In this document: positions 26,594 through 34,289 of the stretch, piece after piece
How the letters are laid out: each line of letters opens with the position of its first letter
Numbering within the stretch: position 1 is the first letter of the stretch
Source: Streptomyces sp. GQFP
GTDB taxonomy: Bacteria; Actinomycetota; Actinomycetes; Streptomycetales; Streptomycetaceae
Assembly (NCBI RefSeq): GCF_021545335.1
Contig: NZ_CP089312.1
Span: 7,440,001 to 7,504,000, forward strand
Length of the DNA: 64,000 nt
Direction of reading: 5' to 3'
Made by a program: the position numbers and the translations under genes
Notes under the pieces: generated by a model
Told to the model about the DNA's origin: nothing
Databases searched by the model: none
The model's input: the letters and a program-made list of their open reading frames with translations, nothing else

Positions 26594-27490
26594 CTAGGCG
26601 GCGACCGAGGTGTAGTGCGAGGCGTCCCCGGTGATCGAGTAGCTCTCCTTGCCCTCGATGCCCACGGGGATGTCACCGGCGATGGTCACGCGGTGCAGAC
26701 GGCGGGGCTGTCCGTCGTAGTTGTCGATGGCGTAGTGCTGGGTGATGCGGTTGTCGAAGAGGACCAGCTGGTTGGGGGACCAGCGGTGGCGCAGGACGTT
26801 CTCCGGGCGGGTGACGTACGCCTGGAGGATGTCCAGGATCTTGCGGGACTCGCCCACCGACAGGCCGACGATCCGCTGCGCGAACCCGCCGATGAACAGG
26901 CCGCGTTCGCCGGTCAGCGGGTGGACACGGACCACCGGGTGCGCGGTGCGGAAGCCGATGGATGTGAACTGGGCGCGCTGGGCGGCCTGTTGCTCGTCCA
27001 GCTCCTCGTCCGGGACGGCGTAGTCGTAGTCGTTGGTGTGCTCGGCCCACAGATTGTCGGCCAACTGCCGCAGCGGCTCGGGCAGATCCCGATACGCGGC
27101 CGCCGAACTGGCGATCAGCGTCTCGCCACCGTACGGCGGGATCGTGATGCTGCGCAGGGTGCTGGCCTGCGGCGGGTTGAGGACGAAGGTGACATCGGTG
27201 TGCCAGTGGTTGGCGGCTCGGCCGCGCTCACTGTCGACCGGCAGCACGTTCGGGGCGCCGTCGACGGCCGACACGGTGGGGTGGGCGGTGGTGAGGTCGC
27301 CGAAGTGACGGACGAAGGCCTGCTGCCCCTCGTCGTCCAGATCGACCTCGTCGAAGACCAGCGCCTTGTGGACGTTGAGGGCCTCGCGGATCGCGGAGAT
27401 CTGCTCCTCGTCGAGGGGCTTGGCGATGTCCACACCGGACACCCGGGCGCCGATGTTGGCGGTGACCTTCTGGATTTCAATGCCGGACAT
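26594..27490 (-). CDS. TauD/TfdA-family Fe(II)/2-oxoglutarate dioxygenase
   Basis: A 298-residue dioxygenase of the taurine / alkylsulfate type. The iron-binding facial triad is visible as HWHTDVTF (His and Asp) and the later His of ITQHYAIDNY; the 2-oxoglutarate-binding Arg lies in RRLHRVTI. GGAAGGA precedes the ATG, where the typical IEIQKVTANIGARVSGVD start begins. It follows the flavin monooxygenase by 28 bp. With the ssu transporter upstream, the likely job is to oxidise an organosulfonate or sulfate ester and release sulfite or sulfate. The preferred substrate cannot be told. Confidence 0.92.
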   Translation of the reverse strand: MSGIEIQKVTANIGARVSGVDIAKPLDEEQISAIREALNVHKALVFDEVDLDDEGQQAFVRHFGDLTTAHPTVSAVDGAPNVLPVDSERGRAANHWHTDVTFVLNPPQASTLRSITIPPYGGETLIASSAAAYRDLPEPLRQLADNLWAEHTNDYDYAVPDEELDEQQAAQRAQFTSIGFRTAHPVVRVHPLTGERGLFIGGFAQRIVGLSVGESRKILDILQAYVTRPENVLRHRWSPNQLVLFDNRITQHYAIDNYDGQPRRLHRVTIAGDIPVGIEGKESYSITGDASHYTSVAA

Positions 27491-27518
27491 GTGCGGGTTC
27501 CTTCCAGAGATGGGTCGG

Positions 27519-28868
27519 TCAGACGAGAGCGGGCTTGGCGGAGTACTGGGTGTACTGGTTGGCGGGGCGCGGGAGGCCGTACCTCTCGCGCAGGGTCCGG
27601 CGCGGCCCGTATTCCGTACGGAGCAGACCTCGGGCGCGCAGGATCGGGATGACGTGGTCGACGAAGGCGTCGAGGCCGGACGGCAGGACCGCGGGCATGA
27701 TGTTGAACCCGTCGGCGGCACCGCGCGTGAACCAGGTCTCGATCTCGTCGGCGACCTGCTCGGGCGTACCGGCGAAGGTGAGATGCCCGCGGCCCCCGCC
27801 GAGCCGCCCGATGAGCTGCCGCACGGTCAGCCGCTCGCGCCGGGCCAGCTCGACGACGAGCGTGTAGCGGCTCTTGGCACCTTCGATGGCACTCTCGGGA
27901 GGCAGATCGGTGGGAAGTAGGCCATCCAACTCCAGTGTCCCGGCGGGCAGTTGGAGAAGCCCTTCCAGCCGCTCCACACCATGCGCGTACACGATGTGGT
28001 CTTCCAGGACCTGCTCGGCCGCCAGCGCCCCGGCCTCCGTGCCGCCCAGCACCGGAACGATCCCGGGCAGCACCTTGATGTGGTCGGGGTCCCGACCGGC
28101 CGCCGCCGTACGGGACTTGAGGTCGGCGTAGAAGGCCTGCGCGTCCTCGATGGTCTGCTGGGCGGTGAACACGGCCTCCGCGTACCGCGCGGCGAACCCC
28201 TTCCCGTCCTCACTCGACCCGGCTTGCACGAGCAGCGGATAACCCTGGGGCGCACGCGGCACGTTGAGACCGCCCTCGACGCTGAAGTACTTCCCCTTGT
28301 GCCGGGGCGGATGGACCTTCGAGTCGTCACCCCAGACCCCAGCGGCCTTGTCGGCGACGATCGCGTCGTCCTCCCAGCTGTCCCAGAGCTTGCCCGCCAC
28401 ATCGAGGAACTCGGCGGCACGGGCGTACCGCTCGGCGTGCGCGGGCTCGGCGTCGAGCCCGAAGTTGCGGGCGGCCTCGGCACCGGCGGTGGTGACGATG
28501 TTCCAGCCCGCCCGGCCCCCGCTGATGATGTCGAGGGAGGCGAACTTCCGGGCCAGGTTGTAGGGCGAGTTGTAGGAGGTGGAGGCGGTGGCGATCAGCC
28601 CGATGTAGGTGGTCGCCGTGGCGAGGGCGGTGAGGAGAGTGAGCGGCTCCAGAGCACCGGCCGGCCGCTGGGCGATATTGCCCCACAACTGCGGACTGTC
28701 GGCGAGAAAGAGCGAGTCGAAGGTGCCGCGTTCGGCGATCCGCGCGAGCCGTATGTAGTGATCCAGCTCGACATGGGCGTAGGGATCACTCTCGGGCAGC
28801 CGCCAGGAGGCTTCGTGGTGCCCGGTACTCATGAGGAAGGCGTTGAGGTGGAGTTGACGGGTTGTCAT
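27519..28868 (-). CDS. FMN-dependent monooxygenase of the NtaA/SnaA/DszA family
   Basis: A 449-residue luciferase-like (LLM) monooxygenase. It has the family pattern from the start (LHLNAFLMSTGHHEASWRLP), the RIAERGTFDSLFLADSPQ segment and SGGRAGWNIVTTAGAEAARN, diagnostic of the NtaA/SnaA/DszA group rather than SsuD. These enzymes use FMNH2 from a separate reductase to oxidise substrates such as nitrilotriacetate or dibenzothiophene sulfone. In this sulfonate cluster it probably opens C-S bonds. No flavin reductase gene is adjacent. AAAGGGA lies before the ATG. Confidence 0.92.
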   Translation of the reverse strand: MTTRQLHLNAFLMSTGHHEASWRLPESDPYAHVELDHYIRLARIAERGTFDSLFLADSPQLWGNIAQRPAGALEPLTLLTALATATTYIGLIATASTSYNSPYNLARKFASLDIISGGRAGWNIVTTAGAEAARNFGLDAEPAHAERYARAAEFLDVAGKLWDSWEDDAIVADKAAGVWGDDSKVHPPRHKGKYFSVEGGLNVPRAPQGYPLLVQAGSSEDGKGFAARYAEAVFTAQQTIEDAQAFYADLKSRTAAAGRDPDHIKVLPGIVPVLGGTEAGALAAEQVLEDHIVYAHGVERLEGLLQLPAGTLELDGLLPTDLPPESAIEGAKSRYTLVVELARRERLTVRQLIGRLGGGRGHLTFAGTPEQVADEIETWFTRGAADGFNIMPAVLPSGLDAFVDHVIPILRARGLLRTEYGPRRTLRERYGLPRPANQYTQYSAKPALV

Positions 28869-28910
28869 GGGTGTCCCTTTGCTTCGGACATGTGCGGGGG
28901 AGGACTTTCG

Positions 28911-29040
28911 AACGCCGGCCGGGCTTGATCTTTCAGCCCGTCCGGCGTTTGAGGACGAGCGCGTTCAGCGCGATAGGGGGGTCTGGGGGCGCAGCCCCCA
29001 GGAACGGGATGGGACGGGTAGGGGCGGCGGGGGCGAGAAA
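28911..29040. repeat. Dispersed intergenic repeat R1, copy 1
   Basis: The core, from 28934, contains CGGCGTTTGAGGACGAG, GCGTTCAGCGCGA, GGTCTGGGGGCGCAGCCCCC and GGGTAGGGGCGGCGGGGGCG. The upstream AACGCCGGCCGGGCT pairs with the core start to form a 15-bp hairpin with one mismatch. It lies between the monooxygenase and ssuB genes, inside the sulfonate cluster. Confidence 0.9.
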
Positions 29041-29047
29041 AATCCCC

Positions 29048-29767
29048 TCACCGAACGTCCGACGTCACCCCCAACGCCCCCAGCAACACCCCCCGGTACT
29101 CCTCTCGAGCCCGCTCCGGATCGATGACCAGATCGACCCCGATCCGCCCCTCCTCCAGCACCAGCACCCGATCCGCCAACACAATCGCCTCATCCACGTC
29201 ATGCGTCACCAACAGCACCGACGGCTGATGCCTACGCCACAACTCCCGAAGCAACGCATGCATCTTGATCCGCGTCAGCGCGTCCAACGCCCCGAACGGC
29301 TCATCGGCAAGCAGCAGTTCGGGCTCCCGCACCAACGACCGTGCCAGCGCGGCCCGTTGAGCCTCGCCGCCCGACAGCGCACTGGGCCAGGCACGCTCCC
29401 GCCCTTTCAGACCCACCTCGGCAAGAGCCTCCCGCCCCTTCTCGGCGGCCTCCTTGCCCTCCAGACCCAGCAGTACGTTGTCCAGCACCCGCCGCCACGG
29501 CAGCAGCCGCGCGTCCTGGAAGACCACCGACACCCGCTCGGGGGCGGTGAGCCGACCACTGCCCTCGACCTCGTGATCGAGCCCCGCGACCGCCCGAAGC
29601 AAGGTGCTCTTGCCGGAGCCGCTGTGCCCGAGCAGGGCGACGAACTGCCCGGCGGGGATGTCGAGATCGATACCGTCGAGCACGGTCCGCCCGTCGAACG
29701 ACCGGGTCAGCCCCCGGAGTTGGACGGCGGGCCGGGGCAGGGTCAGTTGCTCAGCGTGCGTCGCCAT
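29048..29767 (-). CDS. ssuB: Sulfonate ABC transporter ATP-binding protein
   Basis: A 239-residue ABC ATPase. Walker A is GHSGSGKST, the Q-loop is SVVFQDARLLPW, the signature is LSGGEAQR, Walker B is LLLADEP and the switch His is in VTHDVDEA. Sequence style and the adjacent permease and binding protein place it with the SsuB/TauB (nitrate/sulfonate/taurine) group. The start overlaps the end of the permease gene by 25 bp and has GGAGGG upstream. It energises import of alkanesulfonates or related sulfur compounds. Confidence 0.92.
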   Translation of the reverse strand: MATHAEQLTLPRPAVQLRGLTRSFDGRTVLDGIDLDIPAGQFVALLGHSGSGKSTLLRAVAGLDHEVEGSGRLTAPERVSVVFQDARLLPWRRVLDNVLLGLEGKEAAEKGREALAEVGLKGRERAWPSALSGGEAQRAALARSLVREPELLLADEPFGALDALTRIKMHALLRELWRRHQPSVLLVTHDVDEAIVLADRVLVLEEGRIGVDLVIDPERAREEYRGVLLGALGVTSDVR

Positions 29768-30639
29768 GACAGCACCCTCCGTTCGATGAGACGGACCGCG
29801 CTGTCGGAGGCCAGGCCGAAGATGCCGTAGATGGCCAGGCCGACGAGGATGACGTCGCTCTGGCCGTAGTTCTGGGCCTGGAACATCATGTAGCCGAGTC
29901 CGTTGGTGGCGTTGATCTGCTCCAGGACGACCAGCCCCAGCCAGGAACCGGTCACCCCGAGCCTGAGGCCCACGAAGAAGCCGGGCAGCGCGCCGGGGAC
30001 GACGATCTGTCGGACGAACTGGAGCCTCGACAGCCCCTGCACCTCGGCGAGTTCGACGAACCTGCTGTCGATGCCGGACAGCGCGGAATGCGTGTTGAGG
30101 TAGATCGGGATGTAGACGACGATGGCGATGATCGCGACCTTGAACGTCTCGCCGATGCCCAGCCAGAGGATGAACAGCGGGATCAGACCGAGGGTCGGGA
30201 TCGCCCGGTTGAGCTGGACCGTCCCGTCGATCAGCGCCTCGCCGACCCGGCTGAGACCCGAGGCCAGAGCGAGGACGATGCCGGCGGTCAGCCCTATCGC
30301 GAAGCCGGAGGCGGCCCGCCGCAGCGAGGTCAGGATGTCGGTCGGCAAGGTCCCGTCGGTCCACAGATGGACGCCGGTCTCCAGCACGGTCCAGGGCGCC
30401 GGGATCGCGGCCGGGTCGAGCTGACCGGCGGCGGAGGCGGCGGCCCACAGGCCGAGGACGAGGGCAGGCCCGATGACCTGGACGGCGGGCAGCCGCCTGC
30501 CGGGGGAGAGCCGCCGGCGCCGCCGGACCTGGCCGAGTTCCTCGCCACCGCCGACAGACACGGCTGCGATCGTGGACGCGGACGTAGATGCGGACGTAGA
30601 CGTAGACGTAGACGTAGACGTAGACGTGGATGTGGTCAC
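29743..30639 (-). CDS. ssuC: Sulfonate ABC transporter permease
   Basis: A 298-residue inner-membrane permease with about six membrane segments and the binding-protein-dependent transport EAA-like loop VELAEVQGLSRLQFVRQIVVPGALPG-type segment near residues 195-220. The N-terminus is unusual: a cytoplasmic tail of Thr-Ser dipeptides (TSTSTSTSTSTS) encoded by a hexanucleotide repeat. The GTG at 30639 is chosen because GGAGG sits 8 bases before it; another GTG at 30648 overlaps the ssuA stop. It is translationally coupled to ssuA and ssuB. Confidence 0.92.
   Translation of the reverse strand: MTTSTSTSTSTSTSTSASTSASTIAAVSVGGGEELGQVRRRRRLSPGRRLPAVQVIGPALVLGLWAAASAAGQLDPAAIPAPWTVLETGVHLWTDGTLPTDILTSLRRAASGFAIGLTAGIVLALASGLSRVGEALIDGTVQLNRAIPTLGLIPLFILWLGIGETFKVAIIAIVVYIPIYLNTHSALSGIDSRFVELAEVQGLSRLQFVRQIVVPGALPGFFVGLRLGVTGSWLGLVVLEQINATNGLGYMMFQAQNYGQSDVILVGLAIYGIFGLASDSAVRLIERRVLSWRRTLSN
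30581..30634. repeat. Hexanucleotide repeat at the 5' end of ssuC
   Basis: Five perfect tandem GACGTA units (30593-30622) flanked by degenerate ones. They encode the Thr-Ser run near the permease N-terminus, so changes in unit number keep the frame. Confidence 0.9.
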
Positions 30640-30644
30640 GGCGG

Positions 30645-31712
30645 TCACCTCCGGTACTCCGCAGTCACGGACTTCGCCGCGATGCCCTCGAAGCGATGGT
30701 CGAAGAGCGAACCCACGTCGAACTTCTTCACGAAGCCGCCCTCCGCGAGTAGATCCGCGGTCTCCTGCTCCCACTTGATCGCCTCGTCCCAACTCGGCGG
30801 GAACAACGGCTTGTTGGCGAGCGCCGTGATCGCCTGCGCCTGGGCGAGGGTCAGGTTCTGCGTCTTGACGTAGAACTCCTCGTTCCAGGCGTCCGGGTTC
30901 TCGTACGCCCACACCTGGCCCTTGGCCCAGTACGGGATGTAGGCGGCGATCGCGGCGGCCTTCGCCGAGTCGTTCAGCACGGAGACCGGCGCCCACAGCA
31001 GGTTGAGCAGGTCGACGACGTCCGTCTCGATGGCCCGGGCACCCTTGGCGCCGTACTGCGCCAGGTACGCGGGCGCCTGGCTGTTGCCCAGCGGAGCGAC
31101 GTCCACCTGGCCCGACTGCAGCGCGGTGAAGAACTGGTTGCTGGTCAGCGGAACGAGCTGGACCTCGTCGTAGGCGAGCCCGGCCTGCTTCAACGCCCGC
31201 AGGAGCACGACACCCTGGGCCTGCCCCTGTGAGAAGGCGAGCTTCTTGCCCTTGAAGTCGGCGACCGACCTGATGTCGCTGCCGGGCTTGGTCGCGAAGA
31301 GATAGTTCGGCTTGCGGGTGACGTTGATCGCGACGATTTTCGCGTCGTATCCCTGGTAGTGCGCCTGGATCGGCGGAATACCCGCATTGTTGGCGACATC
31401 GAGAGAACCCGCACGGAATGCGTTGATGACATCGGGACCGGCGCCGATGTTCGCCCAAGTCGACACCTTGAAGGGCAGGTCGCCCAACTTGGCGAGCTTG
31501 AACTGGAGTTGCTGGACGTTCAGATACGAGGAGATCTTCAGACTCGTACCGGCCGGGACCTTTTCGGCGAGCGCGGCGGTCGAGGCACCCTTGGCGCTGG
31601 CTGCGGCACTGCTGTCGGCGCAGCCGCTCAGCCCGGCGACACCGGCCGCGGCGCCGAGGAGAGAGGAGAGGAACAGTCGCCGGTCGAGTCCGGACGTACG
31701 GGAATAGGGCAT
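30645..31712 (-). CDS. ssuA: Sulfonate ABC transporter substrate-binding lipoprotein
   Basis: A 355-residue periplasmic-type binding protein anchored outside the membrane. The signal peptide is RRLFLSSLLGAAAGVAGLSG followed by Cys, a lipobox, with an RR pair that may also make it a Tat substrate. The mature part is the NMT1/SsuA-like fold, with segments such as VINAFRAGSLDVANNAGIPP and LPLTSNQ-like LVPLTSNQFFTALQSGQ. It is the first gene of the transporter set and delivers sulfonates to SsuBC. The ligand is inferred from the neighbouring desulfonating enzymes. GGAG precedes the ATG. Confidence 0.9.
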   Translation of the reverse strand: MPYSRTSGLDRRLFLSSLLGAAAGVAGLSGCADSSAAASAKGASTAALAEKVPAGTSLKISSYLNVQQLQFKLAKLGDLPFKVSTWANIGAGPDVINAFRAGSLDVANNAGIPPIQAHYQGYDAKIVAINVTRKPNYLFATKPGSDIRSVADFKGKKLAFSQGQAQGVVLLRALKQAGLAYDEVQLVPLTSNQFFTALQSGQVDVAPLGNSQAPAYLAQYGAKGARAIETDVVDLLNLLWAPVSVLNDSAKAAAIAAYIPYWAKGQVWAYENPDAWNEEFYVKTQNLTLAQAQAITALANKPLFPPSWDEAIKWEQETADLLAEGGFVKKFDVGSLFDHRFEGIAAKSVTAEYRR

Positions 31713-31865
31713 GGGAGGACTCCCTGAATCAATGCCGAGGCAGTGCGGAACAAACGCAGGAGAAAGGCGTGGCGAGAAAAATCACGCAGCAGAAATGAGC
31801 GCGTCACACGGGGCAACGAGTCAGCAACAAAGGGTGCGACAGTGCAGGTGAGGGCTCATGAAATG

Positions 31866-31895
31866 ATGCTCGCGGGTATGCGGAACCCCTGTCAA
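31866..31895 (-). promoter_or_regulatory. Possible ssuA promoter
   Basis: On the minus strand TTGACA (complement of 31890-31895) is followed after 18 bases by GAGCAT. The -35 matches the housekeeping consensus but the -10 is weak. It sits in the 200-bp gap between the ROK gene and ssuA. Confidence 0.35.
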
Positions 31896-31912
31896 CATTC
31901 GGAGTTTCTGAA

Positions 31913-33142
31913 TTAAATAGCCACAGGTGAAGCGGCATCAGGTGAAGCGGCCAGCGGATCCCGGTACAGCACATCGAGCGCCACCGAACCGCCCGCCACC
32001 GCGAGCACCGAATCCGGGAAACTCGTCGGCACGACAGAGGCCGCACGGTCGGCGCCGACCCCTTCGCGCAGCGCGGCGAGGCAGTCCTCGCGGTAGATGG
32101 TCCCGACCTCGGTCACGACCACCGTCTCCGGATTCAGCACATCGAGCAGCAGCCGCGCCGCCCGCCCCACGGCACCCGCCCGCCGCACCAGCAGCTCGAC
32201 GGCATCCGGGTCGCCCGCAGCCGCCGCCGCGACCACGTGCATGGGGTTCGTGCCCTCGACGACGCCCGCCTCCCGCGCCCGCCGGCACAGCGTCCGCTCG
32301 CTCAACTCGGCCTGCAGGCAGCCCGTACGACCGCAGTCGCAGACCTCCGTACCGCCCGGCACCGGCAGATGGGCGATGGCGCCCGACTGGGAACGCGGAC
32401 CGTGGTGCACCTCGTCGTTGGTCGCGAACGCCGCGTCGACCACGTTGCCGACGAACAGATGCAGCACGCTCCCGCTGCCCCGCGCCGGCCCGAACAGCCG
32501 CTCCCCGTTGACCAACGCCCGCGCATGCCCGTCCACATGGACCGGCAGCCCGGTACGGGCCCCGAGCGCCTCCCGCACGGCCACGTCCCGCCAGCCCAGC
32601 ATCGGGTGCTCGACGACGGTCCCGGACTCCCGGTCCACCCAGCCGCCGACGGCCACGCCGACCCCGAGGGCCCGGCAGGCGGGGGCGCCGTCCAGCAGCG
32701 CCCGCAGCCCCTCGGCGGCCCGCGCGAGCACCCACCCGGGGTCGGTGCGCTCGTGCTTCAACTCCCGCTGGGCCACCACCCGTCCGCGCAGATCGAGCAG
32801 CGCGACCGTCGTGTACGGCACGGCCACATGAACTCCGCCCACGACGAACCGGGAGTTGTCCAGGTCGACGGGGACGTGCGGACGCCCCACCCCGTTCGAC
32901 CGCCGGGGCGCGGACTCCTCACGGATCAGGCCGAGTTCGGCGAACCGCGCGCAGTAGTCCGTCACCGACGCGGGCGACAGTCCCGTCAGCCGGGCGATGG
33001 TGCTGCGCGCGACCGGACCGTGTTCCAGAACGGACCGCAGGACGACACTCGCGCTGGTCCGGCGCCGGTCGGGATCGGCGGCGCGAGGTATGCGGGAAGA
33101 AGGGGAGGGAGAGGTAAGGGTGGGTGCCGCGGCACGGGGCAT
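31913..33142 (-). CDS. ROK-family transcriptional regulator
   Basis: A 409-residue ROK protein. The N-terminal winged helix (about residues 30-95: SVVLRSVLEHGPVARSTIAR, LTGLSPASVTDYCARFAELG) precedes a sugar-kinase-like domain carrying the zinc motif CDCGRTGCLQAE. DNA-binding ROK proteins normally sense sugars or their phosphates. Here the gene is directly upstream of ssuACB on the same strand and has a sulfur-type leader peptide ahead of it, so it probably controls the sulfonate cluster. The ATG at 33142 is preferred over 33151 because GAGG is 9 bases before it. The ligand is unknown. Confidence 0.88.
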   Translation of the reverse strand: MPRAAAPTLTSPSPSSRIPRAADPDRRRTSASVVLRSVLEHGPVARSTIARLTGLSPASVTDYCARFAELGLIREESAPRRSNGVGRPHVPVDLDNSRFVVGGVHVAVPYTTVALLDLRGRVVAQRELKHERTDPGWVLARAAEGLRALLDGAPACRALGVGVAVGGWVDRESGTVVEHPMLGWRDVAVREALGARTGLPVHVDGHARALVNGERLFGPARGSGSVLHLFVGNVVDAAFATNDEVHHGPRSQSGAIAHLPVPGGTEVCDCGRTGCLQAELSERTLCRRAREAGVVEGTNPMHVVAAAAAGDPDAVELLVRRAGAVGRAARLLLDVLNPETVVVTEVGTIYREDCLAALREGVGADRAASVVPTSFPDSVLAVAGGSVALDVLYRDPLAASPDAASPVAI

Positions 33143-33188
33143 GGCGATCATCCTCGGGGAACGGGTCCGACACTGCGCCGTCTCGTGA

Positions 33189-33221
33189 GGACTCGGGGAG
33201 TCGTGAAGACTCAGGGAGTCC
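33189..33221 (-). promoter_or_regulatory. Putative transcription attenuator between leader peptide and ROK gene
   Basis: On the minus strand four short segments GACTC, GAGTC, GACTC, GAGTC occur in sequence (ends at 33216, 33208, 33198 and 33190). Segments 1-2 and 3-4 can pair, or alternatively 2-3. That is the layout of mutually exclusive attenuator hairpins. It begins 28 bases after the leader stop and ends 46 bases before the ROK ATG. Confidence 0.5.
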
Positions 33222-33248
33222 TGTGGAGCGAGGCGCGCCGGAGCCGCC

Positions 33249-33335
33249 TCACCCGGGGCGGCGACAGGTGGCCGTGCCCACGCGTCGCAGGTCGACATAG
33301 CGACGCGACGAGAAGTACCGGGACTGGGCGACCAT
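33249..33335 (-). CDS. Leader peptide of the sulfur-metabolism type
   Basis: A 28-residue open frame, too short for most gene finders. It ends in RRYVDLRRVGTATCRRPG, matching the RRxVDLxRV...CR pattern of the small putative leader peptides found ahead of sulfur-assimilation genes in Streptomyces. The single Cys codon near the 3' end would make ribosomes pause when cysteinyl-tRNA is scarce. There is no obvious Shine-Dalgarno; TAGCTT lies 7 bases before the ATG and could be a -10 box of a nearly leaderless transcript. The repeat attenuator and the ROK gene follow on the same strand. The regulatory role is inferred. Confidence 0.7.
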   Translation of the reverse strand: MVAQSRYFSSRRYVDLRRVGTATCRRPG

Positions 33336-33642
33336 GCGCACGAAGCTAGCAAAACGGTCCGCCGCTGCCCAGATGGCGACCAGCGGGCGAGACGGCACAT
33401 GTCCAGGCGGCTGCCGGGATTGGCGGAACCCTACAGAAGCCACCCCGCACATCCCCGTAGCCCGAACCACTCCACCTCAGTGACCGGCATCACCCCGTAC
33501 CGGGTGTAACCCCCACCGTTTGTCCAGAGCCCACCAAGCCGCCGTCGCCCCCTTTGTCGAGCGCTGACGGTGATCGGCCCGAGGACGCTGGGATAGCGTC
33601 AAGACGTCCCTTGCCGCTCACCCACACCCCCGCGGAGTCCCC
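33336..33642. other. Divergent intergenic region between leader peptide and bioY
   Basis: About 307 bp with no credible gene. It must hold the leader-peptide promoter (leftward) and the bioY promoter (rightward). CCCGTACCGGGTGT near 33493 is a short partial palindrome. I see no known riboswitch. Confidence 0.5.
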
Positions 33643-34221
33643 ATGGCAACCGCCGTCGCACCCGCCCGCCCCGGGCAGGTCCTCGCCGACCTGCTCCCCG
33701 CCTCCCGCGTCCGGGACGCCGCGCTCGTGCTCGGCGGTGCCGGGCTCGTCGGGATCGCCGCCCAGATCGCCGTCCCCGTGCCCGGCTCGCCGGTGCCGGT
33801 GACCGGGCAGACCTTCGCCGCGCTCCTCGTCGGCACCGCGCTCGGCGCGGGCCGCGGCCTCGCCGCCCTCGCCTTCTACGCCCTGGCAGGTCTCGCGGGC
33901 GTGCCGTGGTTCGCGGAGGGCGGCTCGGGCACGTCTGTGTCCTTCGGCTACATCCTCGGCATGCTGCTCGCGTCCGCCGCCGTGGGCGCGCTGGCCCGCC
34001 GCGGCGCCGACCGCTCGATGCCGCGCATGGCGGGCACGATGCTGCTCGGCGAGGCGATCATCTACGCGATCGGCGTCCCGTACCTCGCCCTGGCCGCCGA
34101 CATGAGCGCGAGCGCGGCGATCGCCGCCGGCCTCACCCCGTTCCTGCTGGGCGACGCGCTGAAGGCGGCGCTGGCGATGGGCGTACTGCCGACGGCCTGG
34201 AAGTTCGTCAACAAGAGCTGA
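33643..34221 (+). CDS. bioY: BioY-family biotin transporter
   Basis: A 192-residue membrane protein of the BioY family, the substrate-binding S component of biotin ECF transporters. The signature region is PVPGSPVPVTGQTFAALLVG, followed by GAGRGLAALAFYALAGLAGV and about six membrane segments. Adjacent A and T component genes (bioM, bioN) are not present, so it acts alone or with shared energising subunits. It is monocistronic, ended by a hairpin 23 bp downstream. Confidence 0.92.
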   Translation: MATAVAPARPGQVLADLLPASRVRDAALVLGGAGLVGIAAQIAVPVPGSPVPVTGQTFAALLVGTALGAGRGLAALAFYALAGLAGVPWFAEGGSGTSVSFGYILGMLLASAAVGALARRGADRSMPRMAGTMLLGEAIIYAIGVPYLALAADMSASAAIAAGLTPFLLGDALKAALAMGVLPTAWKFVNKS

Positions 34222-34243
34222 ACAACGGCGCGTTGAAGGAGTT

Positions 34244-34280
34244 GGAGGAGGGGGAGGCGGATTCCGCCTCCCCCTCCTCC
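34244..34280. terminator. Bidirectional terminator
   Basis: Perfect 17-bp stem GGAGGAGGGGGAGGCGG / CCGCCTCCCCCTCCTCC with loop ATT, between the convergent bioY and LPRTG-protein genes. Confidence 0.85.
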
Positions 34281-34289
34281 ATGTGCCGA

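Noticed and set aside
30581..30634. CRISPR array
   Set aside because: The repeats are 6 bp, contiguous and coding, with no spacers. No CRISPR array was seen anywhere in the window.
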